From contig CM075770.1 of NCBI GenBank assembly GCA_037974665.1, positions 66,537,850-66,601,849 of the forward strand: DNA of 64,000 nucleotides, written 5' to 3'. A program made the position numbers and the translations under genes. The stretch's first letter is position 1, and every line of letters starts with the position of its first letter. Origin of the DNA: Ehretia macrophylla. Its lineage: Eukaryota; Streptophyta; Magnoliopsida; Boraginales; Ehretiaceae. The notes beneath the pieces are model-generated. The model ran no database searches, had not been told where the DNA came from, and was given only the letters and a program-made list of their open reading frames with translations. Below are positions 37,050 through 49,865 of the stretch, piece after piece.

Positions 37050-37101
37050 GGGGGTGCAGGACGAGGACTTCCCAGGGGGTCACCCATCCTGGTACTACTC
37101 T
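37050..37101 (-). pseudogene. 5S rRNA copy 35, 3' part (split by retrotransposon)
   Basis: The last 52 nt of a 5S gene, ending at the element boundary after ACTCT. It continues at 49120. The insertion falls between sense nt 68 and 69, within the intermediate element of the internal control region, so the copy is dead. Confidence 0.94.
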
Positions 37102-40100
37102 TGTCACACCCCAAACCGGCCTATAAGGTTAGACTAGGGTGTGATCTAAATATTCAAGTCACGTAACATACTTAACCGTTTATGAAGATTTAACACTTAA
37201 CGTTTTGGCCTAGACTCCAAGATTTCCAGAAAAGTAGCAGCATAACGGCAGTAATTGGGCCCTTTGGTTTGACCTAATTCTCTAAACGCCTCAAAATTTA
37301 CCATCTCAAATTTATTTCCAACTAAGATTACTATTTTATCATCAATTGAAACACCTACTGGTTGTCTTGATGTCTCGTTTGATTAATAACCTAGCATGAT
37401 ACTATGTTTCGTTCGTTTGTTAATCCTCGTTACAAAAGTACCTGTTGATCTTAGCTTAATAACATGTACCTGCTTAAGATTTGGTTGGTTTGTTTTACTT
37501 AGCCTTTACCTAAGGCTTCATAATCCTATTATAGATACTAGCAGTAATAATAGCAAAACGATCATAGTAGTGTCTAGCGTTTGTCTAGTTAATATTAGTA
37601 CAAACCAAAATTAGATCCCAAATTACAACGGGGGTCTTTTACATCACAACATTAAACAACATGAAAGAAACAGTCTTCAAGTGGCATAGTTTTCACAAAT
37701 GGCCATAAACAAGTAGAGCACATAGGAGCAGGCAATCACTCCAAAGTATCATCGTTAGGCACATCGTCCTCAGGTACCTGTTCTTGTTCTTCTTCACCTG
37801 AGATGATAAAAGAGGGTGAGTCCTTATGAACTCAGCAAGGGGGAATGAGAAATAGGTTTTGAAACTCATTTTCCGGTTCAATCTATGAAATCCTTTTTGC
37901 AAGCATGAATGTAACACAATTAAGTACAGAATAATGATACAAAAGTAAAGGAACACAATTACTCGTCTTTCCTCCCCGAGGTTCTCTAGGAACCAAGCGA
38001 GAGTACTTATACACATAGTAAAAAGGATACGGAGAGCTTTTGCTCTCAGTTCATTTCCAGATTCAGTTGTTGCGACTGACTTCAAATCATCCCCATAACA
38101 CGCCAAGTAGGTGTACTCCGGATGTACCCCGAAATCCTACGACCCAACTCTCCGAGGAAGTCTAGCCCCCAAGCGAGAGAGGGAATGGGACCATGGTAGT
38201 CACGGGTGCACCGGTAAGCCCGATGCCACCCGGTGTGCGTGATCGCTACCATGCCGAAATGAAAGGTTGCAACCTTGTCTGCAATGCACATTTATGATAT
38301 TTAATATATCACATTAGGAGGACAACAAAGTAGCTTGACTCCGGACAGTCATAAGATTGCACATTAGCAAGTAAACAAGCAAGGCACGATAAGACTAGTA
38401 ATTTCACTTGAAAGGCATATAGAGTTATATGAATATTAAACGGGCAGCCATGTAACACATGTAAATCAAGCCATATAACTCATTTCGAAGTCCACGTGAT
38501 CAAGTGATAAGATTATTCAACATGCAACAACATCTACGTCGGTTCAGATGCAAGAAAAGCCTATTTGTCAGCATGCAATGATCAAAATCACATTTAAGGT
38601 TATAAAACATCTACGGGCAAACTACTAAGCATATAATTCCACACAATATCCAAATGATCAACACTTAGCAAGATTACCTAGTCATTAGGGTTTCCATTTC
38701 GTGCTTACCCGTGTGACTAAACCCTAAGTCAACTCAAAATCAATCTCAAGTCATACATCATTTAATTCAACATCCTCAAACATTCAAAACAGTCCACACA
38801 ATATCCCAAAGCTACAATCCCAAGCATTTAATTCAACAAGAGAAGTTACAACAATTTTCTAAGCATAACACTAAGTGAAACCCTTACTGCAATAGGCTGT
38901 TTTCTCACAATCATTAAGATAATCAAACAATCTCCAATTCCAGTGAATAAGATTTCAAATTAAATCTTAAGAAGTGAAATAAAATCAGAAACAAACCTTG
39001 CATCATTTGGAGTTCGAAATCATTAGTTATGGTCGAAACAGTGGAATAGCACAAGACTGTCCAGATTTGCACACATTTCGATAATTGACGTTTTTGAGGT
39101 CCTTAGGATAGGATTTAGCCTTAGTCCATTTCTGACAAAAATGTCCAGAACTGAAAAATCTAGCAGTAAACCAAATTTCATGTATTTTGGACATCATGTA
39201 CTAAGTCAAATCTGGTTCGTTATACAAGGTCAGTGCATCTGCCAAAACCTGCTTCATTTTTCCAGATTTCCCGATTTGGACACATCTCAAAGATTTTCCA
39301 TTTTGAGGAACTTAGAATCAAAATTAGCTTTGGACTATTTCTGTGAAAAATGTTCAAAACTGGAAAAATTAGTCACCTATAAATTTTCATGCATTTTCAA
39401 CATCATTTTCCTAGCGAAACCCATCTCGAAACAACAGGTCAGAGAGCTGTCACATAATTCGACTGCACCTTTCATCACATTCAAGCCAAAATCTTGCCAT
39501 GGATGGTTGTAAAAGCTTATGAGCGAACATATAACTCAAGTACAGAAGCAAAGACATACATTTATGAGCATGCATGTGGATTTTTGAAGGATTTTCAAAA
39601 GGTTTTAGCCCTCACCTTAGCAATCAACCAAGTAGATGCACAAAAACTTGTTGAAGCACAATGTTCTTCTTCTCCTTTGCCTAGCCGAGATTTCAACTAG
39701 ATTTTCTCTATTTTTCCTAGCTTAGTGACCAAGATCTTAGAACATGCATGTGGTTAGAACAAGAAGAAAATAAATGGAAGCTTAAAAACTCACCTAGGGC
39801 CGAAATGAAGACTCTATGTGCTTGTATGCATCTTTTGTGCTAGCTACTTGCTTTCCTTTGCTTGGGCTTGTCTTGATTAACCATATGATGATGAAGATGA
39901 GCTAAGAGGTGAAGAGATTCAGCTAACGTCGAGATATAGGGAGGAGAATGAGAGGGAGAGAGAGAAGTGTGAGGAAGAAAGAAGGAAAATGACAAGAATG
40001 ACAAAAAAATGATGGCTTTGCAAATCTTGAAGCAAGTGGTCAGCCTAGGGCTTGATAATTCAGCTTTTTGGTGTCTTCAAGAGCATATTTGAAATTCCTA

Positions 40101-40695
40101 GTATGGGCAAAGAGGGTTTGGTCGAGCAAGGTGGGATTTTGAGGAAGTTTGAGCAATTTTTTATGCATTTGTGTCATAGAATGTCGTAGTATGTCTAGGA
40201 TTATTAATAAATTATGCAATGCTAGTTTAAATGCACATGGTGGTCGGCCAAAGCTAGCTTAAATTCTGAATTTTTGTCATCTTTGAGCATTATTTTAATT
40301 GTTTGTCGAAAGTGCAAAAAGAATAAGGAATAAAGAATAAGGAATGTCTAGCTTTTTGTGAGATTTTGTCTTCTAGTGGGTTGAATTAGTAATTTAATAA
40401 TAGTTAGTGGATTTTGTAGGATTAATTAATAACCTAGTGCTTCGTGCAAGATGCTTTCTTGTTTAGTGTGTGGGCACGCTTTCCTAGGTCTAGGGTACGC
40501 ACTACGAGGTAGGACACGAACTACAAGATGAACGCACGTTTTTTAATTAAATGCACGCAACCCTAAATGAATGCACGTAATCCAATGCAAGGCACACAAA
40601 ATGAACACAATTCTCAAACCTAGGTCAAGGCACGCAATTCTAGATTAGGGCATGCGAAACAAGGTAGCACACATAAATCGAGGGCGGGCCTCACA
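37102..40695 (-). repeat. 3' LTR (sense) of the coding family A element
   Basis: A 3594-bp LTR. On the plus strand it starts TGTCACACCCC and ends GGCCTCACA. It contains the TGAGT-8-ACTCA motif (about 37815-37836), two GGGCAG-type motifs instead of three, and purine-rich sequence around 39940-40000 that is the CT-rich leader in sense. Confidence 0.93.
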
Positions 40696-40708
40696 TCCTC
40701 CCTTCCTT
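40696..40708 (-). other. Polypurine tract of the coding element
   Basis: Plus strand TCCTCCCTTCCTT, that is AAGGAAGGGAGGA in sense, abutting the LTR, and near-identical to the tract at 11604-11616. Confidence 0.85.
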
Positions 40709-40739
40709 AAAAGAATTTCGTCCCGAAATTCAATATTAC

Positions 40740-42100
40740 CTTTGAAATAAAGCTGGATATTGTTGCTCCATCTGGTCTCGCCTTTCCCACGTTGATTCTT
40801 CAACTCCATGATGATCCCACAGCACTTTCACCATCGGTATAGTTTTGTTGCGCAACTGCCGATCTTGCTGGTCTAGGATCTGAATGGGCTTCTCCTCGTA
40901 AGACAAGTTCTCCCGAAGATGCAACGGCTCTAGCTCCAAGATATGTGACGGATCAGGATGATACTTCCGCAGCATTGAAACATGAAAGACGTCGTGAATA
41001 CTGGAGAGGTTCTGGGGTAATACTGGGCGATACGCCAATTTGTCAACCTTCTCAATTATCTCAAATGGTCCTACAAACCTCGGGCTCAACTTTCCACCCT
41101 TGCCATGTTTAATCAATCCCCTTCGAGGTGATATCTTCAAGAACACCTTGTCGCCAGCCTCGAACTTGAGACTCCGTCTCCGTCGGTCTGCATAACTCTT
41201 CTGCCTGCTCTGGGCGGTAAGCATCCATTTCCAGATTAGGTGGATATTATCAACAGTCTTCATAAGTTCAGGTAAAAGGGTCGGGTCAAAAGTCTTTATC
41301 TCACCTACTTCATCCCAGTAAATTGGGGATCGACACTTACGTCCATACAACGCTTCAAATGGGGCCATCCCGATAGTGGCTTGATAACTATTATTATAAG
41401 CGAACTCTACTAGAGATAGATATTTCTCCCAACCTTTCCCAAAGTCTAAAACACACACCCTCAGCATATCCTCCAGAATCTGAATAGTCCTCTTCGATTG
41501 TCCATCAGTCTGAGGGTGATAAGTCGTGCTGAAACTCAACTTCGTTCCCAAAGCTTCTTGCAATCTGTTCCAAAATCGGGAAGTAAAACGAGGATCCCTA
41601 TCCGATACAATACTCATAGGCATCCCGTGCAGTCTTACAATCTCCACCACATACATATCTCCCAATTTCTCTGGACTATCCTCCTTGTTCATCGGTAAAA
41701 AGTGTGCCGACTTAGTCAATCTATCCACTATGACCCAAACAACGTCATGACCCTTTTGTGATCTGGGCAGGTCCATAACAAAGTCCATAGTTATATGTTC
41801 CCATTTCCATTGAGGAATCTCCAACGGCTGAAGTAAACCTGCGGGTCGTTGACGTTCCGCTTTGACTCTCTGGCAAGTCAAACACCGTGCCACAAACTCC
41901 GCAATTTCTCTTTTCATGTTATTCCACCAATAGTGTTGCTTCAAATCCCGGTACATCTTTGTTCCACCAGGGTGAATAGTACATCTTGAATTATGGGCTT
42001 CTTCAAGAATCTTCTTTTTTAGCTCTGGCTTATTGGGAACACAAATCCGATTCCTAAACCTCCAAACGCCATCATCATGACACTTGAAATCCGCGTTGCT
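40740..42100 (-). pseudogene. Integrase and chromodomain part
   Basis: HHCC zinc finger ([17 protein letters not shown] then CLTCQ), the catalytic core with [18 protein letters not shown] and a later Glu, the GPFEIIEKV region, and a C-terminal chromodomain with [16 protein letters not shown]. The last defines chromoviruses. Chromodomains of this class are known to bind silenced chromatin marks, which could bias insertion toward heterochromatin. Confidence 0.94.
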
Positions 42101-42299
42101 TTCTTTAATCTTCTGAAATTGTTGGTCCTTCTGTTGAGCCTCTCGTAACTCAGACAACAAGGTTGATTGAACTTGTGTAGTGGCAAAAATTAACCCTTTC
42201 CGAGTCAATTGTGGTTTCCACAAAAATGCTTCCTCCAACAACTCATGCACCTTGACTTCCAATTTCGCCATGCTTGCTTTTCTACTTAAGGCATCTGCA

Positions 42300-43500
42300 A
42301 CTACATTTGCTTTACCGGGCACATAGTTGATTGTACAGTTATAATCATCCAAAAGCTCCATCCATCGCCTTTGCCTCATATCTAACTCTTTTTGAGAGAA
42401 CAAGTATTTCAAGCTCTTATGATCAGTAAATACCTCAAACTTGTTACCCTACAGATAATGCCTCCATTTCTTGAGTGCAAACACAATAGCCGCCAACTCC
42501 AAATCATGTCTCGGGTAATTAAATTCATACGACTTTGGTTTCCTAGAATCATATGCAATCACCCTTCCATTTTGCATCAGTACACAACCCAATCCTTTTT
42601 TCGAAGCATCGCTATAGATTACAAAACCTTGACTTCCTTCAGGCAATGCAAGAATAGGTGCGGTAGTCAATCTTTTCTTCAACTCTTGGAAGCTGCTCTC
42701 ACACTGATCATCCCACACAAACATTGTTTTCTTTTGAGTGAGCTTTGTAAGCAGTCTTGCAATCTTAGAGAAATCTTTCACGAATCTCCGATAATAGCCG
42801 GCTAGACCAAGAAAACTCCGAATCTTCGTAACAGTCTCCGGCTTCTTCCAAGACATTACTGCTTCAATCCTTGCTGGGTCCACTGCTATTCCCTCTTGGT
42901 ATATGATATGCCCCAAAAATGCAATTTGCTGCAACCAAAATTTGCACTTGCTAAACTTTGCATACAATTGATGCTCTCGAAGTTTCTGCAGTACCAACCG
43001 CAGATGTTGCTCATGCTCCGCCTCAGATTTCGAGTATACCAAACTATCATCAATGAAGATCAGCACAAATTGGTCCAAGTAGGGTTGAAACACCCTGTGC
43101 ATCAAATCCATAAAAGCTGCAGGGGCATTAGTTAATCCAAAAGGCATCACCACATATTCATAATGCCCATATCCCGTCCCGAAAGCCGTTTTAGGCACAT
43201 CTTCCTTTTTGATCCGCAACTGATAATACCCTTGCCTCAAGTCGAGTTACGAATACACTTTAGCTCCTTGCAGTTGATCAAATAACTCGTCGATCAGTGG
43301 AAGTGGGTATTTATTCTTGACAGTCACTTGGTTCAATCCTCGCTAGTCAATGCATAGACTCAACGTTCTATCTTTCTTCTTTACAAATAGAACTGGTGTA
43401 CCCCACGGTGAAGAACTTGGTTGAACAAACCCCTTCTTTAGCAATCCTTGCAATTGGTCTTTCAATTCTTGTAACTCGGCCGGTGCCATACGATAGGGAG
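42300..43500 (-). pseudogene. Reverse transcriptase and RNase H part
   Basis: RT fingers/palm motifs include the start region [32 protein letters not shown] and [11 protein letters not shown] (the Asp-Asp pair). RNase H follows, with [15 protein letters not shown] and [16 protein letters not shown]. Motif order and spacing are those of Ty3/Gypsy Pol. Confidence 0.93.
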
Positions 43501-43829
43501 CTTTAGATATCGGCTGGGCGACAGGCAGTAACTCTATAACAAACTCGATTTCCCGATTTAGGGGTAAACTGGGTAATTCTTCTGGAAACACATCCGCATA
43601 GTCTTTGATCACAGGCATCTCCTCCAACTTAGCTTTGTCCGACGGCTTGTTGATGAGGTAAGCTAAGTATCCGCTGCACCCTTTTCTCAAGGACTTCACT
43701 GCTTTCGTAGATGAAATGATGGAACTCCCGGTGAAATCTCTTCGACCCATTACCTCCAGTATTGGTTGACCAGGTACCCGAAATGTTATGATCTTCGCCC
43801 GAAAATCTAGTTGGACATGATGTTTTGCC

Positions 43830-44070
43830 AGCTAGTCCATCCTTAAAATGACCTCATAATCTCGAAAAGGTAATACAATAAGATTGGCTGAGAATTCCCT
43901 ATCCTTAATTTGGATTTTACATGCTTTACAAGCTGAGCTAGTAACAAGTTTAGAACCCATTGGAGTACCAACTTCTACTTCGTACGGTAAACATACAACT
44001 TTCAGTTTCACACGTTCCACACATAAGGGAGTAATAAATGAATGAGTAGCACCCGGATTAATTAACACCC
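43830..44070 (-). pseudogene. Aspartic protease part
   Basis: The GATHSFI motif marks the retropepsin active-site loop region, followed by the usual beta-strand pattern up to LPFRDYEVILRMD. Family function: polyprotein maturation. Confidence 0.85.
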
Positions 44071-44289
44071 TAACAGGTTGATTCAGTATGAAGAATGTAC
44101 CTTCAACAACAGTGGTCTCATCTGGAATCTCCTCGCACTCAATAGCATAAGCTCGAGCCTGGACTCTGGGAACTGAAGTCTTGCCTCTACCAGCTGGTTT
44201 ACCCTAATTCTGTCCTGCCTGCCGTTTAGGGCAATCCTTGATCTGATGTTGATCACTGCCACATCTCATACATCGTCCTGACTTCCTCC

Positions 44290-45256
44290 AATACTAGGCC
44301 TCGGTATGCCCCTTCTTGTCACAATAAGAACAGCTGACGGACTGAGTAGCGGGTGAACTACCTGTAGATCCGCGGGTGGAAGAGGCTGATGGCGCTTTCG
44401 TCGGGCCACGGTTATTCACTGGTCTGTTTTGGCTCTGGCCCTGACTATGACTCTGACTTTGAAATTTCATCTGCTGACTTGGAGGCAGGTATGGTTTCTT
44501 GTTTGGCTGACTAGAACCGGCTCCATCTAGTTTTCTCTTCTCAACTCGAGAGGCAGCATCAAAGAGAGCAGAATAGGTATCGAAGTCATGAGAAGCCAAC
44601 TGGTCCTAAATCTCTGGCCTCAATCCAGTAGTAAATTTCTACATCTTCGCCTCCGGAGTACTAACCATATATTGTGCATAACGGGACAGTCGGTCAAAAC
44701 GAGCCTCGTACTGGGCCACCGTCATGTTACCCGGGGTCAAGTGCATGAACTCCTCGATCCACCTCTGCTTGGAAACTACAGGTACATATTTCTCTTTGAA
44801 TGCCTTAACGAAATTACCCCACAAGCGAGGTGTCTAATCAGTTTCCCATAGTGCCTCCACAGTGTGCCACCAATGTTCAGCATCCCCGTGCAACAGAAAC
44901 ACTGCATACTCCACCTTTTCTTCATCTGTATAATCAAGTGGCCTAAAAATCTTCTCGATCTCGAACAGCCAAGTCTCAGCTTTCTCATCATCAGCTTCCC
45001 TGTGAAATTTAGACAGGCGAAAGTCAAGGAACTCCCTCATTCTGCTATGTCTCCCGTGGTTACCCTCATTCCTGTTGTTGTTGTTGTTGTTGTTGTTGGC
45101 CTCACGTGCATCTTGGCGCTCCATCACTCGGGATACACGATCCATGGCATTCGCCATCATATTAAACATAGCTATACCGGGATTAGTTGGATAGGCATCT
45201 CTGGTCTCTTAGGGTTCACCGCTCCTATTAGTAGTACGGGTGCTAGGGCCAGCCAT
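44290..45256 (-). pseudogene. Gag part with CCHC zinc knuckle
   Basis: Near the start is a run of Asn codons (plus-strand GTT repeat near 45072). Then come the motifs FRPLDYTDEEKVEYAVFLL and GDAEHWW, typical of plant retrotransposon gag, followed by a Gln/Ser-rich linker and the knuckle CSYCDKKGH. Structural protein of the virus-like particle. Confidence 0.88.
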
Positions 45257-45496
45257 CTTAGGCACAGATTACAATGCACAATTTATTGAAATATGACAAT
45301 TAAGAATTTAATGCATAAGATATGCAACATAATATAGATACAATTCTAGAAACAACTAAGGCATGTTAATCACTTAAACACAAAAAACATAGAAGGCACA
45401 TTTAACATTATCACACAATAACATATAAACAAGTCATACTAATTATCTTAGGGCTCTACCCACGGTCCGAGAGTTAAACCTGGCTTAAGCAATCTA

Positions 45497-45509
45497 GGCT
45501 CTGATACCA
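45497..45509 (-). other. Primer-binding site (initiator Met tRNA)
   Basis: Sense TGGTATCAGAGCC, 12 nt after the 5' LTR end, complementary to the 3' end of plant initiator tRNA-Met. Confidence 0.92.
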
Positions 45510-45521
45510 TTCTATATAAGG

Positions 45522-48500
45522 TGTCACACCCTAAACCGGCCTATAAGGTTAGACTAGGGTGTGATCTAAACATTCAAGTCAAGTCACATACTTAACCGTT
45601 TATGAAGATTTAACACTTAACATTTTAGCCTAAACTCCAAGATTTCCGGAAAACCGATAGCATAACGGCTGTAATTGGGCCCTTTGGTTTGACCTAATTC
45701 TCTAAACGCCTCAAAATTTACCATCTCAAATTTATTTCCAACTAAGATTACTATTTTATCATCAATTGAAACGCCTACTGGTTGTCTTGATGTCTCGTTT
45801 GATTAATAACCTAGCATGATACTATGTTTCGTTCGTTTGTTAATCCTCGTTACAAAAGTACCTGTTGATCTTAGCTTAATAACATGTACCTGCTTAAGAT
45901 TTGGTTGGTTCGTTTTACTTAGCCTTTACCTAAGGCTTCACAATCCTATTATAGATACTAGCAGTAATAATAGCAAAATGATCATAGTAGTGTCTAGCGT
46001 TTGTCTAGTTAATATCAGTACAAACCAAAATTAGACCCCAAATTACAACGAGGTTCTTTTATATCACAACATTAAACAACATGAAAGAAAAAGTCTTCAA
46101 GTGGCATAGTTTTCACAAATGGCCATAAAACAAGCAGAGCACATAGGAACAGGCAATCACTCCAAGGAATCATCGTTAGGCACATCGTCCTCGGGTACCT
46201 GTTCTGGATCTTCTTCACCTAAGATGATAAAAGAGGGTGAGTCCTTATGAACTCAACGAGGGGGAACGAGAAATAGGTTTTGAAACTCATTTTTTCGGTT
46301 CAATCAATGAAATCCTTTTTGCAAGCATGAATGTAACACAATTAAGTACATAATAATAATACAAAAGTAAAGGAACACAATTACCCTTCTTTCCTCCCCG
46401 AGGTTCTCTAGGAACCAAGCGAGAGTACTTATACACATAGTAAAAAGGATACGGTGAGCTTTTGCTCTCAGTTTATTTCCAGAATCAGTTGTTGCGGCCG
46501 ACTTCAAATCATCCCTATAACACGCCAAGTGGGTGTACTCCGGATGTACCACGAAATCCTACGACCCAACTCTCTGAAGAAGTCTAGTCCCCAAGAGAGA
46601 GAGAGAATAGGACCATAGTAGTCACGGGTGCACAAGCAAGCCCGATACCGCCTGGTGTGCGTGATCGCTACCATGCCGAAATGAAAGGTTGCAACCTTGT
46701 ATGCAATGCACATTTATGACATTTAATATATCACATTAGGAGGACAACAAAGTAGGTTGCCTCCGGACAGTCATATGATTGCACATTGTCAAGTAAACAA
46801 GCAAGGCACGATAAGACAAGTAATTTCACTTGAAAGGCATATAGAGTTATATGAACATTAAACGGGCAGCCATGTAACACATGTAAATCAAGCCATATAA
46901 CTCATTTCGAAGTCCACGTGATCAATTGATAAGATTATTCCACATGCAACAACATCTACGTGGGTTTGGATGCAAGAAAAGCCTATTTGTCAGCATGCAA
47001 TGATCAAAATCACATTTAAGGTTATAAAACATCTACGGGCAGCCTACTAAGCATATAATTCCACACAATATCCAAATGATCAACACTTAGCAAGAATACC
47101 TAGTCATTAGGGTTTCAATTTCGTGCTTACCCGTGTGACAAAACCCTAAGTCAACTCAAAATCAATCTCAAGTCATACATCATTTAATTCAACATCCTCA
47201 AACATTCAAAACAGTCCACACAATATCCCAAAGCTACAATCCCAAGCATTTAATTCAACAAGAGAAGTTACAACAATTTTCTAAGCATAACACTAAGTGA
47301 AACCCTTATTGCAATAGGCTATTTTCTCATAATCATTAAGATAAGCAAAAAATCTCTAATTCCAGTGAATAAGATTTCAAATTAAAGCTTAAGAAGTTAA
47401 CTAAAATCAGAAACAAACCTTGCATCATTTGGAGTTCGGAATCATTAGTTATGGTCGAAACAGTGGAATAGCACAAAACTGTCCAGATTTGCACACATTT
47501 CGTTAATTGACGTTTTTTAGGTCCTTAGGATTGGATTTAGCCTTAGTCCATTTCTTCCAAAAATGTCCAGAACGGAAAAATCTAGCAACACACCAAATTT
47601 CATGCATTTTAGACATCATTTACTAAGTCAAATCTGGTTCGTTCTACAAGGTCAGTGCATCTGCCAAAACCTGCTTCATTTTTCCAGATTTCCAGATTTG
47701 GACACATCTCAAAGATTTGCTATTTTGAGGACCTTAGAATCAAAATTAACTTTGTCCTATTTCTGCGAAAAATGTTCAAAACTGGCAAAAATAGTCACCT
47801 ATCAATTTTCTTGCATTTTCAACATTATTTGCCTAGCGAAACCCACCTCGAAACAACAGGTCAGAGAGCTGTCACATAATTCGACTGCACCTATCATCAC
47901 TTTCAAGCCAAAATCTTGCCATGCATGGTTGTAAAAGCTTATGAACGAACATATAACTCAAGTACAGAAGCAAAGACATACATTTATGAGCATGCATGTG
48001 GATTTTTTAAGGATTTTCAAAAGGTTTTAGCCCTCACCTTAGCAATCAACCAAGTAGATGCACAAAAACTTGTTGAAGCACAATCTTCTTCTTCTCCTTT
48101 GCCTAGCCGAGATTTCAACTAGATTTTCTCTATTTTTCCTAGCTTAGTGACCAAGCTCTTAGTACATGCACGTGGCTAGAACAAGAAGAAAAGAAATGAA
48201 AACTTAAAAAATCACCTAAGGCCGAAATGAAGACTCTATGTGCTTGTATGCATCTTTTGATCTTGCTACTTGATTTCCTTTGCTTGGGCTTGTCTTGATT
48301 AACCATATGATGATGAAGATGAGCTAAGAGGTGAAGAGATTCAGCTAAGGCCGAGAGATAGGGAGGAGAATGAGAGGGAGAGAGAGAAGTGTGAGGAAGA
48401 AAGAAGGAAAATGACAAGAATGACAAAAAAAATGATGGCTTTGCAAATCTTGAAGCAAGTGGTCGGCCTAGGGCTTGATAATTCAGCTTTTTGGTGTCTT

Positions 48501-49119
48501 CAAGAGCATATTTGAAATTCCTAGCATGGGCAAAGAGGGTTTGGTCGAGCAAGGTGGGATTTTGAGGAAGTTTGAGCAATTTTTTTATGCATTTGTGTCA
48601 TAGAATGTCATAGTATGTCTAGGATTATTAATAAATTATGCAATGCTAGTTTAAATGCACATGGTGGTCGGCCAAAGCTAGCTTAAATTCTGAATTTTTG
48701 TCATCTTTGAGAATTATTTTAATTGTGTGTTAAAAGAGCAAAAAAAATAAGGAATAAAGAAAAAGGATTGTCTAGCTTTTTGTGAGATTTTGTCTTCTAG
48801 TGGGTTGAATTAGTAATTTAATAATAGTTAGTGGATTTTGTAGGATTAATTAATGACCTAGTGCTTCGTGCAAGATGCTTTCTTGTTTAGCGCATGGGCA
48901 CGCTTTCCTAGGTCTAGGGTACGCACTACGAGGTAGGACACGAACTACGAGACGAATGCACATTTTTTAAGTAAATGCACGCAACCCTAAACGAATGCAC
49001 GTAATCCAATACAAGGCACACAAAGTGAACACAATTCTCAAACCTAGGTCAAGGCACGCAATTCTAGATTAGGGCACACGAAACGAGGTAGCGCACGTAA
49101 ATCGAGGTCAGACCTCACA
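45522..49119 (-). repeat. 5' LTR (sense) of the coding family A element
   Basis: A 3598-bp LTR, partner of 37102-40695. In a sampled stretch of about 270 bp I count about eight differences. A 146-residue frame at 48139-48579 is LTR sequence and has a partly similar counterpart at 62891-63334, but no known domain. Confidence 0.93.
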
Positions 49120-49192
49120 ACTCTCACCCAAGCACGCTTAACTTCGGAGTTCTAATGGGATCCAGTGCATTAGTACTGGTATGATCGCACCC
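49120..49192 (-). pseudogene. 5S rRNA copy 35, 5' part (split by retrotransposon)
   Basis: Sense nt 1-68 plus the 5-bp duplicated target. Its upstream ATAAAG region and box A are present, so transcription might start but would run into the LTR. Confidence 0.94.
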
Positions 49193-49746
49193 ATCATGTT
49201 GAGGGCACAATTCCTTTATGTGTTAACGGTTCACAGTCCCAACCTAGAGAGATGGCCCATTTAGAAGGCCCAATGGGCTTAACGACAACCTATCCGCTTC
49301 AACAATGCAGCATCCTTGCAAGACGTAATATTGACGCGTTGTAGGGCCCTCTAATGTCCCACGAGTAAGGTTGTCATCCTTTTAACAGCTCACGACGTAC
49401 GATCGGGGATGGAAAAACAGAGCAAAAGAAGAAAAGTGGCCCGAAACTGATGAAATCGTTCGATGTTGGGCTCCCAAAACGGGCAAAGCAAGCTGGCTGC
49501 CCCCGTCATAGAGCTCTTGGAGAGCTTTGCAACGGTATGCTGTGTGCCGCGTAACTCCTTACATATCAAAAGTTATGGGCACCGGAGCGACGCAGACCTG
49601 GTCACAAGCCCTACGCCCTCGGTTTGTTGGCCCAGCCTCAACGTGAAGCGAAGTTGTCTTGCCTAAGGTGCCGTGGGATTCGATAATAGAAATGAGGCGG
49701 ATAAAGTATTTTGGCAACCCTAACCAGAGCAAAAAAAATTGAAAAA

Positions 49747-49865
49747 GGGGGTGCAACACGGGACTTCCCAGGGGGTTACCCATCCTAGTACTAATCTCGC
49801 CCAAACATGCTTAACTTCGGAGTTCTGATGGGATTCGGTGCATTAGTGTTAGTATGATCCCACCC
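49747..49865 (-). rRNA. 5S rRNA gene copy 36 (119 nt, about 9 changes)
   Basis: One base is missing in the 3' stem. Two changes in box A and one in box C. Confidence 0.9.

Larger units (their letters stand above)
15418..37101 (-). repeat. 5S rDNA array, main segment (copies 3-35)
   Basis: Thirty-two complete units and the first part of a thirty-third, head to tail. Gene starts are mostly 674-681 bp apart. Exceptions are units of about 614 and 627 bp (spacer deletions after copies 13 and 23), 654 bp (terminator deletion at copy 26) and 712 bp (insertion in copy 21). In sense order each unit has: a spacer with GCCCATT/AATGGGC inverted repeat, ATAAAG near -25, GC near -13, C at -1, the gene, a T-run, then a second spacer part with the palindrome AGCTCTCGGAGAGCT. 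No other gene is seen in the spacers. Confidence 0.96.
40736..45256 (-). pseudogene. gag-pol region of the chromovirus (broken)
   Basis: Reads in sense from a Gag start near 45256 to the chromodomain end near 40736. Coding similarity to plant Ty3/Gypsy polyproteins is clear throughout, but the frame is broken about six times. In a live element the product would be a polyprotein cut by its own protease, building the particle, copying the RNA and inserting the DNA. The part boundaries below are approximate. Confidence 0.93.
37102..49119 (-). mobile_element. Ty3/Gypsy chromovirus (Tekay/Del-like), family A, full structure, coding part broken
   Basis: A 12,018-bp element in minus orientation, inserted in a 5S gene with target duplication ACTCT (37097-37101 and 49120-49124). 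LTRs: 37102-40695 and 45522-49119. Internal region 40696-45521 carries the primer site, gag-pol remnants and purine tract. Order in sense: Gag with CCHC knuckle, protease, RT, RNase H, integrase, chromodomain. The protein region has about half a dozen breaks, so it is a fossil and not active as it stands. LTR divergence by eye is around 3 percent, mostly transitions, suggesting an insertion about a million years old. Confidence 0.96.

Noticed and set aside
15418-37101. Cassandra-type elements, which carry 5S-like sequence in their LTRs.
   Set aside because: The repeat is strictly tandem at 677 bp with full 120-nt genes and T-run terminators, no TG...CA ends, primer site or target duplications. 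It is true 5S rDNA.
15418-37101. CRISPR-like regular repeats.
   Set aside because: Repeats are long, contain rRNA genes and are in plant DNA with LTR elements.
45060-45095. GTT trinucleotide run as an independent microsatellite.
   Set aside because: It lies in the Gag part as a run of Asn codons, a common kind of linker; not a separate feature.
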